Shown here piece by piece: positions 1 through 8,636 of a stretch of DNA of 64,000 nt. A model generated the notes under the pieces. The model did not search any database and was not told the origin of the DNA. It worked only from the letters and a program-made list of their open reading frames with translations. Positions within the stretch are counted from its first letter, which is position 1. The number at the start of each line of letters is the position of its first letter. The stretch spans positions 35,208 through 99,207 of the forward strand of contig CADEEZ010000003.1 in assembly GCA_902826485.1 (NCBI GenBank), read 5' to 3'. The position numbers were made by a program, and so were the translations under genes. Origin of the DNA: an uncultured Gammaproteobacteria bacterium (GTDB lineage Bacteria > Pseudomonadota > Gammaproteobacteria > Berkiellales > Berkiellaceae).

Positions 1-841
1 TATCAAAAGCCAATGAATCGATATTATAGTTTGCTGACGCGGTTAATAAATTATTTGCTAATCCTAAGACATGTCCAAAGGTCATGCCATTTAAGCTAAC
101 AACGAATTGACCTTCTTGAACGTCAATACTCGAGAGATTGACTTTTATGTCACCAAGCCACATATCCTGATTGGCCATTTTTTGATGATTGCCATTTACA
201 CCAATGTCTTTTACTTTTATAGAGGTAGTATCTTCAGCTATTTCTATAGAAGGGAAAAGCATTTTATAATTTAACACAGTCATATTGTTGTTTAAATTCA
301 TTGTGCCGTTTAAGCCTTGCCATTTTAAACTCATGTTATTCTTTTTGTGCTCAAATGGTTTGCCTTTTAATTTTGAACTTAAATTACCATTAAAGGCCAC
401 AATGGTTTCTGAAGAATACATGTCTTGAGGAGCAATCGGCCATTTAAAGTCAATCAACTTGGCGCAACTTTTAAAAATCTGTTCATCTATCCCGACAAAT
501 CTTCCGTCAATTTTAGAAAAAGCAAATTGAAATTTTGATGCGCCCTGGCCAAATAATATCGGGCCATGTTGAATGTCTTCTGCAAACTTTAAGACTAAAG
601 GTTCTTTGCTATCGGGGCAAAGTTGATTTTGCATATTTTGAGGTAAAGTTATTTTTAAACTGGCACGGGAATGTAACCATCCCAGATCATACGAAACCAC
701 TTCTATTTTATAATTTTGGACCTTAGACAAGGCCTCTAAAGCATGGTGGTAGTGTTTTTTGGTATAGTAGCCACAGACATAGGGCGATGCTGCTCCACCT
801 GCTACTAGTAACATTAACAGTGATCCTAGGAACTTTTTCAT
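1..841 (-). CDS. DUF945 (YdgA-like) family protein, C-terminally cut by the window edge
   Basis: The minus strand stays open from an ATG at 841 to base 1, giving 280 codons without a stop, so the gene runs off the left edge. The N terminus (MKKFLGSLLMLLVAGGAASP) is a signal peptide or signal anchor. It is followed by a Tyr-rich segment and by SYDLGWLHSRASLKI near residue 58, which resembles the conserved 'sY..G.f.S.a' start of the DUF945 family that includes E. coli YdgA. Family members are envelope proteins of unclear function, so none is assigned here. The gene diverges from fadE, with 135 bases between them. Family assignment is from motif recall only. Confidence 0.7.
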   Translation of the reverse strand, partial: MKKFLGSLLMLLVAGGAASPYVCGYYTKKHYHHALEALSKVQNYKIEVVSYDLGWLHSRASLKITLPQNMQNQLCPDSKEPLVLKFAEDIQHGPILFGQGASKFQFAFSKIDGRFVGIDEQIFKSCAKLIDFKWPIAPQDMYSSETIVAFNGNLSSKLKGKPFEHKKNNMSLKWQGLNGTMNLNNNMTVLNYKMLFPSIEIAEDTTSIKVKDIGVNGNHQKMANQDMWLGDIKVNLSSIDVQEGQFVVSLNGMTFGHVLGLANNLLTASANYNIDSLAFD

Positions 842-976
842 ACAACCGCCTTAGTTTCTTACCTTCTTCAGATGGACTAAAATGGGAACATTGGGTATTT
901 CGCCCACTCTTGTGTCAAGATCTCGGCAGGTATGAAAAATATTTGAATGCCTTAGAAGAAAAAATGGAGAAGGAAC

Positions 977-3481
977 GTGGTACATACGCTTTTTTGGACA
1001 ATTTTGTGGTTAAGTGGCCTTTTGGCACTAGGTTTTTTTTCAGTATCTTTGCCATTAGCAAGCATTGCAATATTATGCGGCTTAGTCTTCACCAGTTTAT
1101 TTAGTCATTTCGGTATCTTTACTCAGCTGATTATCTGGCTAGGTGTTTCAAGCATACTACTGGTTTTTAATCACCCTACTTTTCGTAAACAATTTATTAC
1201 GCACCCTCTTTATAAGATACTCAGCAAAAATATACCCAAAATTTCTGAAACAGAGGAAACGGCCCTTAAAGCGGGCACCGTGGGATTTGAAGGCGAGCTA
1301 TTTAATGGCCGTCCTAACTTCGATAAATTATTTTCAACGCCTAAACCCATCCTCACACCAGAAGAACAAGCTTTTTTAGACGGCCCTGTTGAAACCCTAC
1401 TTAACATGACAAATGATTGGGAAATCACCCATGAAAAGGGAGATTTGTCGCCTATCATTTGGGATTATCTTAAAAAAGAAGGTTTTTTTGCCTTAATTAT
1501 CCCTAAAGAATATGGTGGAAAAGCTTTTTCTGCTCTGGCGCATTCCGCTATATTAGCAAAAATAGCCGGAAAAAGTCTTACGTTGGCTTCAACCGTTTCT
1601 GTGCCTAATTCTCTTGGGCCTGCTGAATTATTACTTCATTACGGAACGGAAACACAAAAAAACCATTACTTGCCTCGTTTAGCCAAAGGCCAAGATATCC
1701 CTTGTTTTGCGCTCACCTCTACTTATGCCGGTAGTGATGCCGGATCGATTGTAGACAGCGGCATCATTTGTAAAGGTATGCACAATGGTGAAGAAATCAT
1801 TGGCATAAAATTAAATTGGCAAAAACGCTATATCACGCTTGCCCCTATCGCCACTATTTTAGGCTTAGCCTTTAAGCTTTACGACCCCGATAAATTAGTA
1901 GGCGAAAAAACGTATTTAGGCATTACTTGTGCCCTTATCCCCACTGATTTACCCGGCATCGATATTGGCAGAAGACATTTCCCTTTGAATATTCCTTTTC
2001 AAAATGGACCCACGCAAGGAAAAGATGTATTTGTGCCCATCGATGTGATCATTGGTGGCCTTAAAATGGCAGGATTAGGTTGGCAGATGTTAGTAGAGTG
2101 TCTTTCTACTGGTCGCGCTATATCCCTTCCTTCTTGTGGTTCAGGCGGAGCGCGTGCTGCGCTTTTAGCTACATCCGCTTATAGCCGCATTCGTCGGCAA
2201 TTTAAAATACCGATTATTGATTTTGAAGGCATCCAATCCGCTTTGGGCACAATGGCCGGTTTAACTTATCTATCCGAAGCCACTCGCATATTTACCGCAC
2301 AAATGGTCGATTTAGGTCAAAAACCTTCCGTACCTTCAGCTATTTCTAAATATCATGTCACTGAAATGAGTCGGACAATTGTAAATTTAGCGATGGATGT
2401 ACATGGCGGCAAAGGGATTATGCTTGGGCCAAAAAATTATTTGGCAAGAGGATATCAAGGCGCCCCCATCGGCATCACGGTTGAAGGCGCAAATATTTTA
2501 ACTCGAAATTTGATCATCTTTGGTCAAGGGGCCATCCGTTGCCATCCTTATGCTTTAGATGAAATGGCCGCCATGCAAGCACAAGATGAACCCTTATTTG
2601 CTGCATTAGTCAATAAACACTTAGCCTATAGCATTAGAAATGCCTGTACCAGTATGGTGTATGGCTTGGGACTTGGGGGAATTTTAGCTTTTTCTGCTCA
2701 CGATAAAGCAAAAGTTCACACCCAAAAATTGGCTCGCGCCAGTGCTTCTTTTGCGCTTGTTTCAGATATGTCTATGGCCTTACTGGGTGGAAAACTCAAA
2801 TTCAAAGAATTTTTATCTGCTAGGCTTGGCGACATGTTATCCATGATGTATATGGCCAGTGCCGCAATAAAGCGATTTGAAGATCAAAATCAACCGCAAG
2901 AAGACGTGCCCTTGTTAAATTGGTGTGTAGAACATTGTTTGGCTCAGTACTGGCATGCCATGGATGAAGTATTAAACAATTTCCCCAACAAATGGGTGGG
3001 GATGATGCTGAAATTGATCGTGATGCCTTTTGGTAAACGCGCAAAATTCCCTACAGACAAACTCACTAAAAAAGTGGCTTATTTATTTGCTGAGCCAACA
3101 GGCACTAGAAGTAGGCTGATACAAGAAACCACGACAGGTGAGCCTTTTGCCGCCTTAGAAAAAGCGTTTACCAAAACCGTTCAATCTGAAGCTTTATATC
3201 GTAAAGTATGGGATGCCGTAAAAAGCGATCCAATTTTAAGCCAAGGAGCCTTAGAAAAAGCGATTGAGTACGCCGAAAAACTTAAGATTATCTCTAATCA
3301 AGAATCTGAGTTACTGCGTCAAACTGAGAAATTATGTTATGAAATTTGCTCAGTAGACGATTTTGAAGCGGATGAAATTGCGGGGCATAAAACAATGCAT
3401 CATGAGCCAAGAACCCTCACCCGCCCTGCGGGCACCCTCTCCCGCGAAGCGGAAGAGGGATCAAAAAGTGCCAAATACTAA
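977..3481 (+). CDS. fadE: Acyl-CoA dehydrogenase FadE
   Basis: Membrane-associated acyl-CoA dehydrogenase for the first oxidation step of fatty-acid beta-oxidation. At 834 residues it is close to E. coli FadE (about 814). Two hydrophobic segments occupy residues 5-60, the flavin dehydrogenase core runs from about 120 to 520 (PKEYGGKAFSALAHS, CFALTSTYAGSDAG, DVHGGKGIMLGP), and a DUF1974-type C-terminal domain follows. The start is GTG at 977, chosen because AGAAGGA lies just upstream. The normal family tail near VDDF is followed by about 20 residues (PRTLTRPAGTLSREAEEG) encoded by a palindromic repeat that has entered the 3' end of the gene. FadD is encoded at 14904-16592. Confidence 0.93.
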   Translation: MVHTLFWTILWLSGLLALGFFSVSLPLASIAILCGLVFTSLFSHFGIFTQLIIWLGVSSILLVFNHPTFRKQFITHPLYKILSKNIPKISETEETALKAGTVGFEGELFNGRPNFDKLFSTPKPILTPEEQAFLDGPVETLLNMTNDWEITHEKGDLSPIIWDYLKKEGFFALIIPKEYGGKAFSALAHSAILAKIAGKSLTLASTVSVPNSLGPAELLLHYGTETQKNHYLPRLAKGQDIPCFALTSTYAGSDAGSIVDSGIICKGMHNGEEIIGIKLNWQKRYITLAPIATILGLAFKLYDPDKLVGEKTYLGITCALIPTDLPGIDIGRRHFPLNIPFQNGPTQGKDVFVPIDVIIGGLKMAGLGWQMLVECLSTGRAISLPSCGSGGARAALLATSAYSRIRRQFKIPIIDFEGIQSALGTMAGLTYLSEATRIFTAQMVDLGQKPSVPSAISKYHVTEMSRTIVNLAMDVHGGKGIMLGPKNYLARGYQGAPIGITVEGANILTRNLIIFGQGAIRCHPYALDEMAAMQAQDEPLFAALVNKHLAYSIRNACTSMVYGLGLGGILAFSAHDKAKVHTQKLARASASFALVSDMSMALLGGKLKFKEFLSARLGDMLSMMYMASAAIKRFEDQNQPQEDVPLLNWCVEHCLAQYWHAMDEVLNNFPNKWVGMMLKLIVMPFGKRAKFPTDKLTKKVAYLFAEPTGTRSRLIQETTTGEPFAALEKAFTKTVQSEALYRKVWDAVKSDPILSQGALEKAIEYAEKLKIISNQESELLRQTEKLCYEICSVDDFEADEIAGHKTMHHEPRTLTRPAGTLSREAEEGSKSAKY

Positions 3482-3578
3482 AATGGGGATCTTCGCCTCT
3501 TCCGTTTGCGGGAGAGGCCGGCGCTTCTAGCGACGGGCCTGCCTGACGAAGCTTTAGCGTAGTTAGGTGAAGGCTTAT
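3411..3578. repeat. Palindromic intergenic repeat overlapping the fadE 3' end
   Basis: GC-rich block in AT-rich surroundings. One hairpin at 3435-3459 (CCCTCTCCCGC, GAA, then a near-complementary arm) lies inside fadE. A diverged inverted copy at 3495-3518 (GCCTCTTCCG paired with CGGGAGAGGC) lies after the stop. The leading bases GAACCCTCACCCGCC and trailing TTAGGTGAAGG look like degenerate inverted ends. This resembles the REP-type repeats scattered through many gammaproteobacterial genomes. It supplies the last 20 or so codons and the stop of fadE. Confidence 0.75.
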
Positions 3579-3654
3579 ACCGCCTTGCGAGCAAAGTACT
3601 CACATGGTAGCCTAAACTAAGATTAAATTTTAAAGAAATAGGCTCAAACTAAAT

Positions 3655-4437
3655 ATGTCTACCTTGATGGATGCCCCAGCCCTTGAACTCAAAGGGGGGT
3701 TATATACCCTTACCGCGATACGAATATACTCAACCGATCGTGAGCTGCTAATAAAACAGTTAGAAGATAAGATTAAACAAGCACCTAAGTTTTTTTATTG
3801 CGCGCCAGTGATTCTTGATTTAAGTCAGTTTAAAGGTGATTTTCCAGAAGAACCAGAGATCTTGCTGAATACAATTTTAGATTGTATTAGATATTCTAAA
3901 CTTATCCCTGTTGGCATCATTCCCATGCAAGGCGCGCCAGAAAGCTTAATTCAAGCGGCCAGGAAGCTGGGTATTGCGCTGATTTCTGATTCAAGAAACT
4001 TATCTGCCCCAGCACCTAAAGAATCCCTTGCTCCAGTAGCCCAAGAAGAAAAAGAAGAAATAATAGTAGACACGAGTTATGAGGCCCCAGAAGCTTTATC
4101 TCAGTTAACCCCTACTCGCACCATTATTCAACCTGTGCGCTCAGGACAACAAATTTATTCCCCCAACGGCGACTTATTGGTCTTAAATTCTGTTAGTCAC
4201 GGCGCCGAACTTTTGGCTGATGGGCATATTCATGTTTATGGCCCCCTAAGAGGCAGAGCATTAGCAGGGATTTCCGGTAATGAAGAAGCACATATTTTCT
4301 GCCAAAGCTTAGAGGCTGAACTTGTTTCAATCGCGGGTCGATATAGAATAAGTGAAGATTTGAAAGATGACCCACTTTGGAAAAAACCTGTTCGCTTATT
4401 CTTAGAAAAGGGTAAATTACAAATCGCCAAGCTATAA
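3655..4437 (+). CDS. minC: Septum site-determining protein MinC
   Basis: FtsZ-polymerisation inhibitor of the Min system, delivered to the membrane by MinD. At 260 residues it is slightly longer than E. coli MinC (231). The N-terminal domain covers about residues 10-115, a charged proline-rich linker about 115-150, and the C-terminal beta-helix domain 155-260 carries the family signature (NGDLLVLNSVSHGAELLADG, HVYGPLRGRALAG). The gene stands 132 bases upstream of minD in the usual minC-minD-minE order. That gap is long enough for a separate minDE promoter, though none was identified with confidence. Confidence 0.95.
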   Translation: MSTLMDAPALELKGGLYTLTAIRIYSTDRELLIKQLEDKIKQAPKFFYCAPVILDLSQFKGDFPEEPEILLNTILDCIRYSKLIPVGIIPMQGAPESLIQAARKLGIALISDSRNLSAPAPKESLAPVAQEEKEEIIVDTSYEAPEALSQLTPTRTIIQPVRSGQQIYSPNGDLLVLNSVSHGAELLADGHIHVYGPLRGRALAGISGNEEAHIFCQSLEAELVSIAGRYRISEDLKDDPLWKKPVRLFLEKGKLQIAKL

Positions 4438-4569
4438 ATTGGGTTTATCATGGCAATATGATGATTATTTCTTCCAACTATTTATCAATTTAAATTATAA
4501 TCACTATAATCATTATCATAATGTGTAGATCTTTATTTTAATTTAATTAATTTAGGAAGGGAACATACC

Positions 4570-5403
4570 TTGACTAAACATACGTCAAAAGTCATCGTCG
4601 TCACTTCAGGCAAAGGTGGCGTGGGTAAAACAACAACCAGTGCAGCAATTAGCGCTGGGCTTGCTAAAAGAGGGTTCAAAACCGTCGTTATCGATTTCGA
4701 TATTGGGTTGAGAAACTTAGATTTGGTCTTGGGCTGTGAACGCCGCGTTATTTATGACTTTGTTAATGTCATTAATGGCGATGCAAATTTATCCCAGGCT
4801 TTAATTAAAGATAAACGGACCGATAAATTATTTATCTTGCCCGCCTCTCAAACTCGAGACAAAGACGCTTTAAGCACCGAAGGGGTTCAACGCGTTATCA
4901 ACGAACTCAAAAAAGACTTTGATTTTGTGATTTGTGACTCTCCTGCGGGCATTGAGCGCGGAGCCTACATGGCACTCTATTTTGCAGATGAAGCCATTGT
5001 GGTCACTAACCCTGAAGTTTCTTCAGTTAGAGACTCAGATAGAATTCTGGGCGTGTTGTCCAGCAAATCTTACCGTGCTGAACAAAATCTCTCTCCCATC
5101 AAAGAGCATTTGTTGGTTACCCGTTATTCTGAAGCCAGAGTAAACAAAGGTGAAATGCTTAGCATTAAAGATGTGACGGATATCTTAGCTGTACCCTTAC
5201 TCGGCATTATTCCTGAATCTCCTGCTGTGTTAACGGCCTCTAACCGTGGTGTGCCAGTTACTTTAGATACCCCAAGTGATGCGCAAGAAGCGTATGAAGA
5301 TGCGGTATCTCGGTTATTGGGTGAAGACATTTCTTTTGATTCGAGCAAGTCATGGACGCAAAAGCTCTTATCAAAACTAAATCTTTTTAGGAGTCCTGCA
5401 TGA
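4570..5403 (+). CDS. minD: Septum site-determining ATPase MinD
   Basis: ParA/MinD-type ATPase that cycles on and off the inner membrane, recruits MinC, and is released by MinE. The deviant Walker A motif KGGVGKT is at residues 15-21. The C-terminal SWTQKLLSKLNLF region is the amphipathic membrane-targeting helix. The start is TTG at 4570, supported by a strong TAGGAAGGGA Shine-Dalgarno about 9 bases upstream and by the conserved VIVVTSGKGGVGKTT beginning soon after it. The stop overlaps the minE start in ATGA, which implies translational coupling. Confidence 0.96.
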   Translation: MTKHTSKVIVVTSGKGGVGKTTTSAAISAGLAKRGFKTVVIDFDIGLRNLDLVLGCERRVIYDFVNVINGDANLSQALIKDKRTDKLFILPASQTRDKDALSTEGVQRVINELKKDFDFVICDSPAGIERGAYMALYFADEAIVVTNPEVSSVRDSDRILGVLSSKSYRAEQNLSPIKEHLLVTRYSEARVNKGEMLSIKDVTDILAVPLLGIIPESPAVLTASNRGVPVTLDTPSDAQEAYEDAVSRLLGEDISFDSSKSWTQKLLSKLNLFRSPA

Positions 5404-5738
5404 ACCTACTCGATCTCTTTCGGTTTCCTGCAAAACGTTCTGCACAAGCAGCCAAGGAACGGCTACAAATAATTGTGCAGCACGAAAGTGCAAGACACCG
5501 CGGCGGTGATGATTTCATTAAGCAACTTCAAAAAGAATTGCTCGATGTGATCAGCAAATACGTCAACATCGACCCTGAAAAAATCAAAGTTCAGCTTGAA
5601 CGTACAGGAGATTATTCTGTGCTTGAGCTAAATGTTACTCTGCCAGAATTTGATGCCAAAGCAGAAGCCAAAGCTAAAGCTGCTGAAACTAAAGCAGCCG
5701 AAGCCGAAGCAGTGACCGAAAAAACGGCTGCTGATTAA
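5400..5738 (+). CDS. minE: Cell division topological specificity factor MinE
   Basis: MinE stimulates MinD ATPase activity and confines MinC/MinD to the poles. The N-terminal anti-MinCD segment (MNLLDLFRFPAKRSAQAAKE) and topological domain (ELLDVISKYVNIDPEKIKV) are intact. At 112 residues it is longer than E. coli MinE (88). The surplus is a C-terminal tail after about residue 87 made almost wholly of Ala, Glu, Lys and Thr, probably a disordered or helical extension. The start overlaps the minD stop by four bases. A cluster of palindromic repeats follows the stop. Confidence 0.95.
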   Translation: MNLLDLFRFPAKRSAQAAKERLQIIVQHESARHRGGDDFIKQLQKELLDVISKYVNIDPEKIKVQLERTGDYSVLELNVTLPEFDAKAEAKAKAAETKAAEAEAVTEKTAAD

Positions 5739-5759
5739 ACCTCTCTTCCCCCACCCCAA

Positions 5760-5783
5760 CCCTCCCCCGCACGCGAGGGAGGG
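5760..5783. repeat. GC-rich palindrome downstream of minE
   Basis: CCCTCCC at 5760-5766 pairs perfectly with GGGAGGG at 5777-5783 around a CG-rich loop. The flanking AACCC and GGGTGAACCCC resemble the GAACCCTCACCC repeat at the end of fadE, so this is probably a shorter relative. There is no T tract, so it is not a classical terminator, but it could still end or stabilise the min transcript. Confidence 0.55.
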
Positions 5784-5833
5784 GGTGAACCCCCAATTTC
5801 CCCTTATTGTGTGCTAAATCCTGATCCGATCTC

Positions 5834-5867
5834 GTCAATGCGAGAAGCAACGCGACGAAGCAATGAC
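5834..5867. repeat. GTCAATGCGAG-type inverted repeat
   Basis: GTCAATGC at 5834-5841 pairs with GCAATGAC at 5860-5867 apart from one mismatch, with GAGAAGCAACGCGACGAA between. This matches a common gammaproteobacterial dispersed repeat pattern (GTCATTGCGAG...GAAGCAATGAC). It sits between minE and the pyrophosphatase-like gene. Confidence 0.5.
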
Positions 5868-5961
5868 AAAATCGAGCACTTCCACCACGGGGGATTTAAC
5901 CCATCGTTTATAAACAGGTATACTACTTCCAGGATTTAAAAAACAAGGAAGGGTCAACCCT

Positions 5962-6324
5962 ATGTTAAATACACTGCGAGTTGTTATTCAAAATTCAGCT
6001 AAAAGCCCCGCCATTAAACTCAAACCTGCTTTTCCTTTATTTTTAGTCGAAAAATTTTTAGCCCCCAACTTATATTACCCTTGCAACGAAGGGTTTATGA
6101 TCCCCGACGAGACACCCGTATTAGTCATCACACCTGTTCCTGTTTTACCTGGTGCCATTATTTTATGTCGCCCGATTGGTACGTTGAATAAAAGAATTAT
6201 GGCAGTGCCCATTTCAAAGCTCACAAACTTATATGATCAAGTTCATACGATAACCGATTTACCCAAATTTTTACTTCAGCAGATTAAACATTTTTACGAA
6301 CATACCCAAGCGAGTATTGCTTAA
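5962..6324 (+). CDS. Catalytically degenerate inorganic pyrophosphatase-like protein
   Basis: This 120-residue protein aligns by eye with family I soluble pyrophosphatase along most of its core: RVVIQNS to YVVIEIP, YYPCNEGF to FYPCNYGY, LPGAIILCRPIGTL to LQPGSVIRCRPVGVL, and TDLPKFLLQQIKHFYEH to the matching C-terminal helix. The active site is gone. In E. coli numbering E20 is Gln, E31 Lys, Y55 Glu, D67 Thr, D70 Leu, Y141 Thr and K142 Gln, and the loop with D97, D102 and K104 is deleted. Only K29 and D65 equivalents remain. It is therefore unlikely to hydrolyse pyrophosphate. The frame is open and preceded by AAGGAAGGG, so it looks expressed rather than dead. The role is unknown; a regulator or a scaffold is possible. 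Homology is judged by eye. Confidence 0.6.
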   Translation: MLNTLRVVIQNSAKSPAIKLKPAFPLFLVEKFLAPNLYYPCNEGFMIPDETPVLVITPVPVLPGAIILCRPIGTLNKRIMAVPISKLTNLYDQVHTITDLPKFLLQQIKHFYEHTQASIA

Positions 6325-6341
6325 AACTGAGTGTAAAATAT

Positions 6342-6370
6342 TTTTGATTGAAATTTAGCTGTGCTATAGT
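6342..6370 (+). promoter_or_regulatory. Probable sigma-70 promoter with extended -10
   Basis: TATAGT at 6365-6370 is preceded by TG one base earlier (TGCTATAGT, extended -10). A weak -35 TTTTGA lies at 6342-6347 with a 17-base spacer; TTGATT at 6344 would give 15. It lies about 75 bases ahead of the first gene of the 6448-11549 operon. Confidence 0.45.
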
Positions 6371-6447
6371 TTGCTCGAATTTTCTTTTTAATTTTTTGTT
6401 AGAAAGCTAATCCTGCTCTTCAACTCTAAGGGATAAATAGGTGTGCA

Positions 6448-7188
6448 GTGACACAAAACAAGCAAAAGGAACTGGAATTTTTTGATAATTTGGCTAGCGA
6501 ACAAGAATATAATGTATTCACTGATGCCGCTAATCAAAAAATTATTGAGACCATCTTAAGTCTATCAAATATTCAGTCTGGCGCTCAAATTATTGATTTA
6601 GGTTGTGGTTCGGGTATTTTTACTCAATTATTAGATCAACGCGGTTTTGATTGTATTGGCTTAGATTTGAGCCAAAAACTCCTTCAGATTGGCAAAAAAC
6701 AGCAAAAAAATATTCATTTTATCCAAGCCGATGTAGAGGCTTTGCCCTTTTCAGATAATAGCGTAGAAACGATTGTATTAAGCTGTTTAATACATCATTT
6801 ACCTAATCCCCAAAAATTAGCAGCCGAAGTATTTCGCGTGTTGGCGCCTCGTGGCCAATTTATTGCTTTTGATCCTAATCGCCTAAATCCTTTCATGTAC
6901 CTTTATCGTGATAGAACTTCTCCTTTTTATAGCTCTAAAGGCGTAACTGAAAATGAACGCCCTATTATTCCAGGAGATATTCGTCAGGTATTCAATACCG
7001 CAGGCTTCGAAACGCATTCCCATTATGTAGAAGGTCTTTCGTTTCGGTATGTCGCTTCAGGTACGGCTAAGGGTTTTTTACCCATTTATAATTTTTTTGA
7101 TCGGCATTTTTTCAAACCCTCCATGATGAAATTATTTAGGGCTTTTGTTTTTACTCACGGCATCAAATCGATGAGACATCCTGCATGA
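6448..7188 (+). CDS. Class I SAM-dependent methyltransferase
   Basis: Rossmann-fold methyltransferase of the Methyltransf_11 type. Motif I is IIDLGCGSGIFTQLL (about residues 48-62), the acidic end of beta-2 is IGLDLS, motif II/III is FIQADVEALPFSDNSVE, and the loop VLSCLIHHLPNPQKLAAE follows. The start is GTG at 6448, the first candidate after the promoter-like site. It is the first of five tightly packed genes and overlaps the next by ATGA, so it probably modifies a lipid-linked sugar or glycan made by this operon. The substrate cannot be read from the sequence. Confidence 0.8.
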   Translation: MTQNKQKELEFFDNLASEQEYNVFTDAANQKIIETILSLSNIQSGAQIIDLGCGSGIFTQLLDQRGFDCIGLDLSQKLLQIGKKQQKNIHFIQADVEALPFSDNSVETIVLSCLIHHLPNPQKLAAEVFRVLAPRGQFIAFDPNRLNPFMYLYRDRTSPFYSSKGVTENERPIIPGDIRQVFNTAGFETHSHYVEGLSFRYVASGTAKGFLPIYNFFDRHFFKPSMMKLFRAFVFTHGIKSMRHPA

Positions 7189-8636
7189 GAATACAAACAT
7201 TTCCTTACGGTTCATCCCTGATGAATTTGGGAGGGATAGCAGTGTTATCCCTTTTTATTGCCCGAATCATCACAACCATTTCATTTAACGAACCCTTACA
7301 TGTTGTCACCAGTGGGTGTGAAGAAGAATCACTCTTTGCCATGTGGAAATGGATAAACGGGCAAGCTATTTATAGCAACCCCCATCAAATTCCTTTTGCA
7401 GCCTCTTATTTTAATTGGTTTTTTTATGCTTTTTATGGCACGATTATTTCCTTTTTAATGAAAGCTTTTCACTTATCCGATGTTTGGCTTCCTACGGTGG
7501 GTCGTCTGATTACGCTAGCCATTGTCAGCATCGGTTGTTGGATGAATTTTCGTTTGTTAAAATTTTTACCACGCACATTGGCTGCATGTCTTTCGTTATT
7601 TGTTTGGTTTGGGCCTTTAATCGGGTATTGGGCCATAACCGTTCGCCCTGATTTACTCGGCCTATTTTTTGATTTTTTAGCCATTTTTTTTCTATTAAAA
7701 TATTTACCTACTCGCCCTTTACTCGCGATATTAATTGCTGCATTGGGTTGTTATCTATCTTGGAGTTGTAAACAGGTAAACATTGTTACCCCTATTGCGA
7801 TAGTATTGAGTTTAATTTGGGATAAACAATGGCGATTGGCTTTTATATTTAGTATAAGTCTTTGGACTGCCTATGCCCTCACATTTTGGTTAGCTACCCC
7901 TGATATGCTAAATGCCCTATTTTTTGCTCGTACGGCTATTCCGATATCAATGGACGTATTTGTGAGCAATTTACTGAGTTTTATTAAAAAATCTCTGCCT
8001 TTTTTAGCTCTTTTTGGTTTACTTACGCTTCACAGACAATGGATAAAAGATCCCATGTCAAAATTGGGTTGGTGTGGACTCATCGCTTGGGCATGCACCC
8101 TTCTACCCTTTAGCAGTAAAGTGGGCAGCGCAGACAATTATCACTTTATTGCATTATTCTTCTTGTTATTAGTCATAGCGCCAAGCTTAGCAATTTGGTT
8201 AAAAAAACGGGATCAAAGGGCTGAACGTGCGCTTGCCTTATCTGGCCTTGTATTAATCTTATCGATTGGGGTTGCTTTTACGAATGGCACTTTTAGGGTA
8301 CTTCAACAACAACATGAAACTGCATTAATCCTAAAAGATAAACTTAAAAACTATCCTGCCCCTGTGTTCGTGAGCAATTTATATGGTGCGCTCCCATGGA
8401 TGCATACCAGTGCCCCTTCGTTTTTGCTTAATTATAATTATAACTTCGACAGACAAGCCGGAGAGCGCTTTGAAGAGAATGGGATTGGGGGATTAATTGA
8501 AAAAGGCTACTTTAATGCTTTAATTCTTCCCTTAGAAACTGAAAAAAGCTTTGATCAAGGGCTGCTCAACCACTACAGACAGTTAGCTAATCCTGGCGTA
8601 CCTTATGCTGTTTTTATTAAAAAGGAACCGGTATGA
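7185..8636 (+). CDS. Multi-pass GT-C-like membrane glycosyltransferase
   Basis: 483-residue hydrophobic protein with about ten predicted membrane segments. After the first segment a luminal-type loop carries an acidic cluster (TSGCEEESLFAMWKW) and then the pattern GQAIYSNPHQIPFAASYFNW. This is typical of polyprenyl-phosphate-sugar-dependent GT-C enzymes such as the ArnT/PMT superfamily. A soluble C-terminal region of about 100 residues follows the last helix. Both ends overlap their neighbours by ATGA. The GT2 at the end of the operon could supply its polyprenyl-phosphate sugar donor. Specific activity unknown. Confidence 0.6.
   Translation: MRIQTFPYGSSLMNLGGIAVLSLFIARIITTISFNEPLHVVTSGCEEESLFAMWKWINGQAIYSNPHQIPFAASYFNWFFYAFYGTIISFLMKAFHLSDVWLPTVGRLITLAIVSIGCWMNFRLLKFLPRTLAACLSLFVWFGPLIGYWAITVRPDLLGLFFDFLAIFFLLKYLPTRPLLAILIAALGCYLSWSCKQVNIVTPIAIVLSLIWDKQWRLAFIFSISLWTAYALTFWLATPDMLNALFFARTAIPISMDVFVSNLLSFIKKSLPFLALFGLLTLHRQWIKDPMSKLGWCGLIAWACTLLPFSSKVGSADNYHFIALFFLLLVIAPSLAIWLKKRDQRAERALALSGLVLILSIGVAFTNGTFRVLQQQHETALILKDKLKNYPAPVFVSNLYGALPWMHTSAPSFLLNYNYNFDRQAGERFEENGIGGLIEKGYFNALILPLETEKSFDQGLLNHYRQLANPGVPYAVFIKKEPV

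Noticed and set aside
787..1104. 105-codon plus-strand frame across the DUF945/fadE junction
   Set aside because: It overlaps the start of the DUF945 gene antisense and the fadE start in another frame; its sequence has no family features.
5962..6324. Functional inorganic pyrophosphatase
   Set aside because: Most catalytic Asp, Glu, Tyr and Lys positions are replaced or deleted, although the fold appears kept.
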